Below are positions 44,831 to 54,460 of a DNA stretch of 64,000 bases, piece by piece. The translations under genes and the position numbers were made by a program. Where the stretch lies: contig NZ_JADIKC010000008.1 of assembly GCF_016905005.1 (NCBI RefSeq), positions 62,001 through 126,000 on the forward strand, written 5' to 3'. The notes under the pieces were generated by a model, which had not been told where the DNA came from, made no database searches, and worked only from the letters and a program-made list of their open reading frames with translations. Source of the DNA: Dyella kyungheensis (GTDB lineage: Bacteria > Pseudomonadota > Gammaproteobacteria > Xanthomonadales > Rhodanobacteraceae). Numbering within the stretch: the stretch's first letter is position 1; the number at the start of each line of letters is the position of its first letter.

Positions 44831-47362
44831 ATGCAGAGGGTCAGGCCAAGACAGCCAATACGTACCGACAGGGTGCGACTAGCCAGGTTGCCGCTTGCCG
44901 CGGCGATCTGTCTTGCAGTGGCGCCAAACGTTTTCGCGCAGGACAACAGCCAGAGCCAGAATCCGCCGCAGAGTCCGGCCGCGGAACCCGCCACGCCGGC
45001 CAAGCCCAAGACGCTGGGCGCAGTGACGGTGACCGCACAGAAACGCGAGGAGAACCTGCAGAAGGTGCCGATCAGCATCAACGTGCTGGGCGGCGAGCAG
45101 CTGCAGGAACTGCACGTCAAGAGTTTCGATGACTACGTGAAGTATCTGCCCAGCGTTTCCTACCAGACCTTCGGGCCTGGCTACGCGCTGATCTACATGC
45201 GTGGCGTGGCCAGCGGCGGCGACGGCAACCACTCCGGTTCCCTGCCGAGCGTGGGCGTCTATCTCGACGAAGAACCGGTCACCACGATCCAGGGTCCGCT
45301 CGATATCCACATGTACGATATCGCGCGCGTCGAATCGCTGTCCGGTCCGCAGGGCACGCTCTACGGTGCCAGCGCCGAAGCCGGTGCGCTGCGCATCATC
45401 ACCAACAAGCCCGACCCGAGCGGATTTGCCGCCAGCTACAGCCTCGGCACCAACTCGGTCGATCATGGCGGCATCGGCTACGAAGCCGACGGGATGATCA
45501 ATATCCCGTTATCGCCAAGTGCGGCGATCCGCCTGGTGGGTTGGCATGAGCACGATGCCGGCTACATCGACAACGTGGTCGGCGAGCGCACCTTTCCCAC
45601 CTCCGGCATCACCGTCAGCAATGCCAAGGGTTGCTCCGGGCCGGATCTGGTCTGCACCGGCGCGGCCAAGAAGAACTACAACGACGTCGACACCAGCGGT
45701 GCGCGTGCGGCATTGAAGGTCAACCTCAACGACGACTGGTCGATCACGCCGTCGCTGATCGGACAGCAGACGATCGCCAATGGCAACGTGGCCTCCGATC
45801 CTCAGGTGGGCAGCCTGGCGATCACCCACTTCTATCCGGAGAAGACCAACGACCGCTGGATCCAGGCGGCGCTCACGGTGCAAGGCAAGATCGGCAACTT
45901 CGACCTGACCTATGCGTATGGCCATCTCAAGCGCAACCAGGAGGAATACACCGACTACAGCGACTACTCGTTCTGGTACGACACGCTGGCCGGCTACGGT
46001 GCCTACATCTACGACAACAGCGGTGCGCTGATCAATCCGTCGCAGTACATCCAGGGCAAGGACCGCTACACGATGGACAGCCACGAGCTGCGCATCGCCT
46101 CGCCCAAGGAAGACCGCCTGCGCGTGGTGGGCGGCCTGTTCTGGCAGAAGCAGGTGCACGACATCGAACAGGCCTACATGATCAACGGCCTCGCCGATTC
46201 GCTGGCCGTGCCGGGCTGGCCGAACACGCTGTGGTTGACTGAGCAACAGCGCAACGATCGCGACGAAGCGGTGTTCGGCGAGGTCTCCTACGACTTCATT
46301 CCCGAGACCTTGACCGGCACCATCGGTGGCCGCTATTTCCGCACCGACAACAGCCTGCAGGGCTTCTACGGCTTCAGCTCCGGCTATTCGCCCAGCTCGA
46401 CTTACGGCGAGGCCGGCTGTATCACGCAGCAGCCTTATCACGGCGCACCGTGCTCGGACTTCTTCAAGACCACCTCGGAAACAGGCTCGCTCGGCAAGGC
46501 GAACCTGACCTGGCAGATCACCCCAAGCAAGATGATCTACGGCACCTGGTCCGAAGGTTTCCGCCCCGGCGGCATCAATCGCCGAGGCAGCTTGCCGCCG
46601 TACAAATCGGATTACCTGACCAACTATGAGCTGGGCTGGAAGACGACCTGGTTCGACAACCGACTGTCGTTCAACGGTGCAGTGTTCCGCGAGAAGTGGA
46701 AGGACTTCCAGTTCAGCATCCTGGGCGCCAACGGCCTGACCGAGATCAAGAACGCCGGCCAGGCGCAGATCGACGGCCTGGAGTCGGATCTCAACTGGGC
46801 CGCCACCTATAACCTGACCATCGGCGCGGGCATCGCCCTGTACAACGCGAAATTGACCGAGAACTACTGCGGCTTCACCGACACCAGCGGCACGCCGATC
46901 ACCTACTGCCCCGCAGGCACGGTCAATCCGCTCACCGGTGACGTGGTGACGGGTCCGCAGGCGCCCAAGGGCACGCAGTTGCCGGTGACACCGAAGTTCA
47001 AGGGCAACCTGATGGCGCGCTACACCTTCGACGTCGCCGGCATGGAGGCCTTCCTGCAGGCCGCCGTGGTGCACGTGGGCGAACGCACGTCGGACTTGCG
47101 CGTCGTGGAACGTGGCCTGGTGGGCAACCTGCCCGCATACACCACCGCCGACTTCACCGCCGGCATCAAGCGGCATGGCCTGTCGCTGGACGTCTATATC
47201 AACAACGTGTTCGACAAACGAGGCCAACTCTACCGCTACACCGAATGCGCCGAAGCCGTTTGCGCGGCACACGACGTGGTGCCGGGTTATCCCAATGGCC
47301 AGGTCTATACCGTCATGACCCCGCCGCGCACGATCGGCATACGGTTGAGCCAGGAGTTCTAG
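44831..47362 (+). CDS. TonB-dependent receptor (TBDR 2)
   Basis: 843-aa outer-membrane receptor. GGAGGG precedes the ATG. A signal peptide (ends AVAPNVFAQDN) is followed by a Pro-rich linker, the TonB-box-like GAVTVTAQKREENLQKVPIS, a plug (SGPQGTLYGASAEAGALRII) and a barrel ending in GIRLSQEF. This Sphingomonas/Caulobacter-style subgroup often imports plant or peptide-derived compounds. Last gene of operon C and followed by a strong terminator, so it is a good candidate importer of the island's substrate. Confidence 0.92.
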   Translation: MQRVRPRQPIRTDRVRLARLPLAAAICLAVAPNVFAQDNSQSQNPPQSPAAEPATPAKPKTLGAVTVTAQKREENLQKVPISINVLGGEQLQELHVKSFDDYVKYLPSVSYQTFGPGYALIYMRGVASGGDGNHSGSLPSVGVYLDEEPVTTIQGPLDIHMYDIARVESLSGPQGTLYGASAEAGALRIITNKPDPSGFAASYSLGTNSVDHGGIGYEADGMINIPLSPSAAIRLVGWHEHDAGYIDNVVGERTFPTSGITVSNAKGCSGPDLVCTGAAKKNYNDVDTSGARAALKVNLNDDWSITPSLIGQQTIANGNVASDPQVGSLAITHFYPEKTNDRWIQAALTVQGKIGNFDLTYAYGHLKRNQEEYTDYSDYSFWYDTLAGYGAYIYDNSGALINPSQYIQGKDRYTMDSHELRIASPKEDRLRVVGGLFWQKQVHDIEQAYMINGLADSLAVPGWPNTLWLTEQQRNDRDEAVFGEVSYDFIPETLTGTIGGRYFRTDNSLQGFYGFSSGYSPSSTYGEAGCITQQPYHGAPCSDFFKTTSETGSLGKANLTWQITPSKMIYGTWSEGFRPGGINRRGSLPPYKSDYLTNYELGWKTTWFDNRLSFNGAVFREKWKDFQFSILGANGLTEIKNAGQAQIDGLESDLNWAATYNLTIGAGIALYNAKLTENYCGFTDTSGTPITYCPAGTVNPLTGDVVTGPQAPKGTQLPVTPKFKGNLMARYTFDVAGMEAFLQAAVVHVGERTSDLRVVERGLVGNLPAYTTADFTAGIKRHGLSLDVYINNVFDKRGQLYRYTECAEAVCAAHDVVPGYPNGQVYTVMTPPRTIGIRLSQEF

Positions 47363-47408
47363 TCAGGCGACCAAGGCGTCACGCAAACCTGTCGATGTTG
47401 CGTTTCAC

Positions 47409-47441
47409 AGCCGGGCCCCATGGGGTCCGGCTTTTCTTTTT
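47409..47441 (+). terminator. rho-independent terminator of TBDR 2 / operon C
   Basis: Hairpin AGCCGGGCCCC-AT-GGGGTCCGGCT (one G-T pair) followed by TTTTCTTTTT, 47 bases after the TonB-receptor stop codon. It marks the right end of the catabolic island. Confidence 0.9.
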
Positions 47442-47909
47442 CTCCGGCCGGCATCGCTACGTTGCTGCCGCCCATTCGCCCTTTCGTCCATGGGTCAGCG
47501 GTGTCATACACCGAGGTCAGGCACGTTTATGCCTAGAGCTTGAGCCGAAAGAAACACCCATGATCAGCAGAGGAAATCCACCCACCCTGTCCGAGTCGCT
47601 GCGGACCGCGCTCGCCTAGGCGGACGACCCTCCGCCCGCAGCCGGTGTTGTGGCGGCTTTGGCACATAAGGCCGCCCCGCCGGAGCCATTTGGTTTCGCA
47701 AGGCAACCAAAAGGGCCGTCTGGAGACACTCACCATGACGATTCGACAGGGAGCGACGCGGCCAGGGTACTGGCATTCCGCGCAGGTGCCGTCGCAGCCT
47801 ATCTCCACGCGACAAGCGGAGGCCCCGTAGACATGCCGAAGATCCAGGTTGCCCGTGATTGCTTCTTGAACGGCGGCCGCGAACTTGCGCGTCCTACAGA
47901 GCGTGTGAA
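47442..47909. other. gene-poor stretch before the sulfotransferase
   Basis: About 470 bp with no gene I can defend. Short open frames at 47561 (19 codons) and 47650-47913 (87 codons, overlapping the next gene) lack ribosome sites and recognisable motifs. It may be decayed coding sequence; the promoter for the sulfotransferase should lie here. Confidence 0.45.
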
Positions 47910-49133
47910 ATGAATCGCGAGTTCCTGACCATTGTCGATCTCGAGGCCCAGCTCGATCAGCATCTGCAAAGACCGCGCGTCACGAATCTGGCAGCCGTGC
48001 GTGAGGCGGCCATCGCCTGGTCCCAGGCGGTGTGGTCCGCCAGCGGGTCGGCCGGCCTTCCGACCCTCACCACGAGCGAAATCGAGCGGGGATTCGCCAT
48101 TGCGCGTCGGCCTGTGTTCGTTCTCGGCTCCCACCGAAGCGGCACGACGATGGTGCGCGATCTGCTCGACCACCACCCAGCGCTCTCGGTGCTTCCCGCC
48201 GAAGGCACCATGCTCACCAATTTCGCGTGGCACCTGAAGCGACTGGAACCCGATAGCTGGCTGCCATTTCTCGGCTGCGAATGGCTGCGCAGACTCGCCA
48301 ACCCGATCAACCAGCAGCCTTACTGGCTGCTTGGCCGTTCGTCGCCGGAAGGCTCGGCCTACGTTGAATTCGCTCGTGCCGTGCGGGCTTGGTGGCCCCT
48401 GGTCAGAACGCAGTTCGGGCCGCGCACGACGTCCTGGCCGCTGGTCGCGATCGCGCTTGCCTACGCGCATTGCACGAGAGGGTTTGGCGCTGGGTCAGCC
48501 TTGCAGCGATGGGTCGAGAAAACACCTGCCAACGAGCGCTTCCTGGAACGCCTGATGGCCGAATTTCCCGAGGCACGCATGCTCCACGTTGTCCGCCATC
48601 CTTTCGCGGTCTATGCGTCGAGCTGCAAGTCCCTGCGTGATTCGGGCCTTCCATCGAGCGAAGAGAGCCGGTTCCTGCGTCAAATGCGCCTGTCGTACCG
48701 GGAGGCAGCCAGCCGCTCCGTTCAACCTGCATCGGATTCGTACTTGCTTGTTCGCTATGAGGACCTGCTCGAGGACACCGCGAGCGGCGTTCAACGGATC
48801 GCCTCCTTTCTCGGGATCGAGCCGCTGCCGATCCTGACCCTGCCAACCGCGAACGGCATTCCCACCCCGAGCAACAGCTCGTTTGACAGCAACAAGGTGG
48901 CTGGGAAATTGAACCGGCGGCCGGCGGATGTCGAGTTCAACTTGCTTACCGCGCGCGAACGCGAGCGATTGAGCGCGATGCTGGCCGACGATGCCGGAAA
49001 GCTGGGTTATCCGTTGCCGCCGCCACCTGCGTTGCGCCGACCACTGCTACAGATCTGGATTCACCTGGGCTGGGTGGTGGATCGCTTCAGGACACGCTGG
49101 ATGCGTCTTCGTTCCGCGCATCAGCGGCCGTGA
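47910..49133 (+). CDS. sulfotransferase-family protein
   Basis: 407-aa protein with a PAPS-binding loop FVLGSHRSGTTMVRDLLDHH near residue 73, a second conserved region VEKTPANERFLERLMAEFPE and VVRHPFAVYAS, which carries the 3'-phosphate-binding Arg/Ser. No TPR part, unlike the other two in the window. Started at the ATG of MNREFLTIV; its ribosome site is weak. It stands alone between degraded stretches, so its acceptor is unknown. Confidence 0.8.
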   Translation: MNREFLTIVDLEAQLDQHLQRPRVTNLAAVREAAIAWSQAVWSASGSAGLPTLTTSEIERGFAIARRPVFVLGSHRSGTTMVRDLLDHHPALSVLPAEGTMLTNFAWHLKRLEPDSWLPFLGCEWLRRLANPINQQPYWLLGRSSPEGSAYVEFARAVRAWWPLVRTQFGPRTTSWPLVAIALAYAHCTRGFGAGSALQRWVEKTPANERFLERLMAEFPEARMLHVVRHPFAVYASSCKSLRDSGLPSSEESRFLRQMRLSYREAASRSVQPASDSYLLVRYEDLLEDTASGVQRIASFLGIEPLPILTLPTANGIPTPSNSSFDSNKVAGKLNRRPADVEFNLLTARERERLSAMLADDAGKLGYPLPPPPALRRPLLQIWIHLGWVVDRFRTRWMRLRSAHQRP

Positions 49134-49661
49134 CGAAGATCGGGCGCTGCAATCTCCAGCAGGACAGGGGTACAGCAGACGTTCGCTGTCGACCCGAATC
49201 GGATAGCCCACTTCCAGGACACGCCAGGGCAGTCGGCGATTCGCTGCCCTCGCATGTCGAGCCGATGCTCAGCTATTCACCGGTTTGCGGTATGCGCTGA
49301 TGATCAAGCCGCTGCCATCGACAAGCAGGTAGACGGTTTCAGCGCCGTTGCGTCGCTCGACGATGTAGCGGTCCCAGCCGAAGTCGGTGACACCGCCGAA
49401 CTTGTAGGACGTAACGGGCCCGAGTTCTCTATCCCCGCAATAACGAGGAATTCTTCATTCCGGGCATGAACGCCTCCGTCGACTTTCTCCGTGACGGTTT
49501 GCCTGGCCCCTTCTGAGCCAGTCCATTGCCGCCGTCTTAGCCCCTGAGACGGTGCATTGCTTTAGTCAAAAGTCATGGGCGTTTCGGCGAGAGTCAACAC
49601 GGCACGATGGGTGTGGCCGCCGGAAAATACGTCCGCATCCGAATGCCGCATACGAGCAGCC
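49134..49661. other. intergenic region holding a degraded gene
   Basis: 528 bp between the sulfotransferase and the GNAT gene. The minus strand carries a frameshifted protein remnant (listed separately); the rest shows no gene, hairpin with U-run or recognised site. Confidence 0.5.
49269..49540 (-). pseudogene. frameshifted remnant of a small protein gene
   Basis: On the minus strand one frame reads ...TVTEKVDGGVHARNEEFL then VIAGIENSGP, and after a one-base shift near 49414-49422 a second frame continues VTSYKFGGVTDFGWDRYIVE, RRNGAETVYLLVDG, SGLIISAYRKPVNS and a TGA at 49269-49271. Both parts look strongly protein-like and no start codon is found upstream. I infer a decayed or interrupted gene for a small, probably secreted protein; family not recognised. 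A sequencing error at the shift would leave the missing start unexplained. Confidence 0.5.
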
Positions 49662-50303
49662 ATGACCCTATCCCGCGTCGATCCCAACCTCCTTTTCGCC
49701 TGGCAGGCCGCACACTCCATCGCTCGCGGCTCGCCATCTCCCGTTCCCGATCGTGGAGGCTTCCGAGTGGATACGCACTCGGAGAAGGAAGTGAGGCGCT
49801 GGGTGTTTCCGCAGTTGTGCGACGGGTTGCGCACCATCGCCCGTGACGTTACGGCGCCGCGACATTATTTGAAGCTTTGCGGCTCTGACGAGGAGTTGCG
49901 AAGTGCGCTGCCAGATCGTTGGGAGATTCAGCCGGCGAACTATTTCATGATGGCGACTGCGGTGGCCGACGATACGAAGCCTCTGCCGGAAGGCTACAGG
50001 ATGGAGTTCGAGCGGGCCGGGGCAGTCACCCGGGCCAGCATCATAGGGCCGCAAGGCGATCTGGCCGCGAGCGGATGCGCGGCGGAAACGGCCGATGTCT
50101 TCATCTACGACCGAATCGAAACGGCGCAGGATCACCGGCGCAAAGGACTCGGGATTGCGGTGATGGTCGCGCTGGGTACTGCAAGAAAATCACCTGCCAG
50201 CCCACAGCTTCTGGTGGCGACAGAAGACGGCCGGAGCCTGTATGCGAACCTGGGTTGGACGGTGCTGGCCCCATTCGCCGCTGCCACCATTCCGGAAGGT
50301 TGA
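49662..50303 (+). CDS. GNAT-family acetyltransferase
   Basis: 213-aa protein whose second half carries the GNAT core: YDRIETAQDHRRKGLGIAVM (acetyl-CoA loop R-R-K-G-L-G) and LVATEDGRSLYANLGWTVLA. The N-terminal 100 residues (VDPNLLFAWQAAHSIARGSP) are family-specific and may select the substrate. Start at MTLSRVDPN; the frame runs further upstream but without a ribosome site. Substrate unknown. Confidence 0.8.
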   Translation: MTLSRVDPNLLFAWQAAHSIARGSPSPVPDRGGFRVDTHSEKEVRRWVFPQLCDGLRTIARDVTAPRHYLKLCGSDEELRSALPDRWEIQPANYFMMATAVADDTKPLPEGYRMEFERAGAVTRASIIGPQGDLAASGCAAETADVFIYDRIETAQDHRRKGLGIAVMVALGTARKSPASPQLLVATEDGRSLYANLGWTVLAPFAAATIPEG

Positions 50304-50407
50304 ACCTGCACGCGACGGGTCGTGCAGTCCGGACACGCTTTTCTCCATGCCATGCCGCCCAAAGACCGGCGCTAAGATGATCGCGCGCAAGGCGGGCGGA
50401 GGCGGCG

Positions 50408-50821
50408 ATGTGGAAGCGGGTGGTCGGCTATGGGGTGCTGCTGGCGGCGGGAACGCTCGCGCTGCAGTGGCTCGATTACCAGCGCCTGGCGCGGATGCAT
50501 TCGGGCGACATCTACCTGTTCCTGGTCGCGGCGGCCTTCCTGGTGCTCGGCATCGTGCTGGGCGTACGCGTCTTTGCCACGCCGCCTGCGGCCACCTTCG
50601 ACGGCAACCCGAAGGCGCAGGCCGAGCTGGGCCTGAGCGGGCGTGAGCTGGAGGTGTTGCACGAACTGGCCGCCGGCCACTCCAACAAGGAGATCGCCGC
50701 ACGCCTCCACGTGTCGCCGAACACGGTCAAGACGCACGTGGCGCGGTTGTTCGAGAAGCTGGGGGCGAAGCGGCGCACTGAGGCGATCCGCCGTGCACGC
50801 GAGCTGGGGATCGTGCCCTGA
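50408..50821 (+). CDS. membrane-anchored LuxR-type HTH protein
   Basis: 137-aa protein: two membrane helices (residues about 5-20 and 37-57) and a C-terminal LuxR/FixJ helix-turn-helix (LSGRELEVLHELAAGHSNKE, IAARLHVSPNTVKTHVARLF). It has no receiver or sensor domain, so the membrane part must provide any sensing. The next gene, DUF4199, starts 106 bp downstream on the same strand; the two may form one small unit. Confidence 0.85.
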   Translation: MWKRVVGYGVLLAAGTLALQWLDYQRLARMHSGDIYLFLVAAAFLVLGIVLGVRVFATPPAATFDGNPKAQAELGLSGRELEVLHELAAGHSNKEIAARLHVSPNTVKTHVARLFEKLGAKRRTEAIRRARELGIVP

Positions 50822-50927
50822 AGCCGGGTTTTTCGGGTGAATAGGCCCAAATCACCCTTTCGGGCGATTGCCCGGTGCGGCCCGAACGCGGTCAATGGCG
50901 TCTACTTCCATCACTGAGGGGAACACC

Positions 50928-51464
50928 GTGTTGCGCACTATCCTTAAATACGGCGTGATCGCCGGCGTGGTCGTCGGCGGCTTCGAGTTCGTCACCTTTG
51001 CCGCGTTCTCCGGCATGCCGCCGCAGAAATACGGCATGCTGATCGGCTATACGACCATGCTGATCGCACTGAGCGCCGTGTTCGTGGGGATCAAGCGGCA
51101 CCGGGATGTGGACCGGGGCGGGGTGATCGGCTTCTGGCCGGCGCTCGGCGTCGGGCTGGGCATCTCCTTCATTGCCGGCATCTTCTACGTGGCCGCGTGG
51201 GAGGCGGTGCAGTCGATGATGCACATGGATTTTGCCAACTCCTATGCGCAGGCCATCATCGCCAGCGAGAAGGCGAAGGGTGCCAGCGCCGAGGCACTGG
51301 CGAAGCTGAGCGCCGACATGGAGGCCTTCAAGGTCCAGTACGCGAACCCGATGTTCCGCCTGCCGATGACTTTCGTGGAGATTTTCCCGGTCGGCGTGCT
51401 GGTGTCGCTGGTCTCGGCGGGACTGCTGCGCAACAGCCGGTTCCTGCCTTTGCGCCGGGCTTGA
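50928..51464 (+). CDS. DUF4199 membrane protein
   Basis: 178-aa protein with four hydrophobic segments (LKYGVIAGVVVGGFEFVTFA; YGMLIGYTTMLIALSAVFVG; GVGLGISFIAGIFYVAAWEA; IFPVGVLVSLVSAGLL), the DUF4199 layout. The GTG start follows GAGGGGAA by six bases; earlier in-frame codons have no such site. Function unknown. Confidence 0.8.
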   Translation: MLRTILKYGVIAGVVVGGFEFVTFAAFSGMPPQKYGMLIGYTTMLIALSAVFVGIKRHRDVDRGGVIGFWPALGVGLGISFIAGIFYVAAWEAVQSMMHMDFANSYAQAIIASEKAKGASAEALAKLSADMEAFKVQYANPMFRLPMTFVEIFPVGVLVSLVSAGLLRNSRFLPLRRA

Positions 51465-51469
51465 AGGGC

Positions 51470-51940
51470 TCAACCCGTATACGGGCCTTTGACCTCGCCC
51501 CAGCCCCATTTGGGCATGGGCGCATCCTGATCCGCGCTGGCGCCCGGCTGCGAATTGATCACGGCCAGGCGCGAACCCCACTCCAGGTAGCCGACCAGGG
51601 CCGAGCGAAACTCGGGATCGTCCGGCATGTCCAGCTCGTCCGCCGTTTCCAGCAGCAGCGACACCCAGCGTCGCCGTTGGGGTTGCGTCAGATGACGGTT
51701 GAGATGGCGCTGGATCATGTGCGGATGACCGCCATGCTGCGCGGAATAGGTCTGCGGACCGCCGAGCACTTCGGCCAGAAAGGCGGCGACGTGACTCGGA
51801 TGATCGTCGCCCATGTGCTCGAACACGGGTCCCAACAAGGCGTCGGCTTTGACGTGCTGGTAGAACCGCGTGGTCAGGCGATTCAGTGCATCGATGCCGC
51901 CAAGCCATTCGTAGAGGGTGGGAACGTTTTGGTTCGACAT
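51470..51940 (-). CDS. group II truncated hemoglobin
   Basis: 156-aa globin. Group II features are seen: LYEWLGGIDALNRLTTRFYQ, VFEHMGDDHPSHVAAFLAEV, LGGPQTYSAQHGGHPHMIQR and a conserved Trp in RRRWVSLLLETADEL. The heme-ligating histidine is in the GHPHMIQRHL region. Likely role: O2/NO chemistry or peroxide reduction in the cytoplasm. Started at MSNQNVPTLY, where the globin homology begins. Convergent with the DUF4199 gene. Confidence 0.85.
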   Translation of the reverse strand: MSNQNVPTLYEWLGGIDALNRLTTRFYQHVKADALLGPVFEHMGDDHPSHVAAFLAEVLGGPQTYSAQHGGHPHMIQRHLNRHLTQPQRRRWVSLLLETADELDMPDDPEFRSALVGYLEWGSRLAVINSQPGASADQDAPMPKWGWGEVKGPYTG

Positions 51941-52131
51941 GGCGACCTGGGCAGTGGATGTCAGCCACCTATCTAACATGGAAAGGGTGGACACTCGCGA
52001 ATCGATGGGAGGATAGTTCTTATCCGGCGTAGCTTCGCCGTACGCGCAGGGAAGCGCCAGGCCGCTCGTGCATGTGTCCGCCGGAACGTTGCGGGCGCAG
52101 CGGGTGTTCAACGATTCAGCGAGGTGCCGTC

Positions 52132-54417
<2,286 letters not shown>

Positions 54418-54418
54418 C

Positions 54419-54442
54419 CGGGGCAGAATGGGGTTTGCCCCG
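54419..54442 (+). terminator. possible terminator hairpin after the molybdoenzyme
   Basis: CGGGGCA ... TGCCCCG, 10-base loop, followed by CTTTGC, starting just after the stop codon. The U-run is poor, so activity is uncertain. Confidence 0.4.
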
Positions 54443-54460
54443 CTTTGCTCGGAATGGCTC

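Noticed and set aside
14285-47362. Glycine betaine degradation (GbcAB/DgcAB) as the simple explanation of the two demethylases
   Set aside because: The electron-transfer partners are missing, the TMADH-like pocket is altered, and aminotransferases, ALDH, CoA-transferase and thiolase would have no role.
42763-49133. RaxST-like tyrosine sulfation system for a secreted RaxX-type peptide
   Set aside because: The sulfotransferases are of different architecture, and no RaxX-like peptide or bacteriocin-type exporter genes are present.
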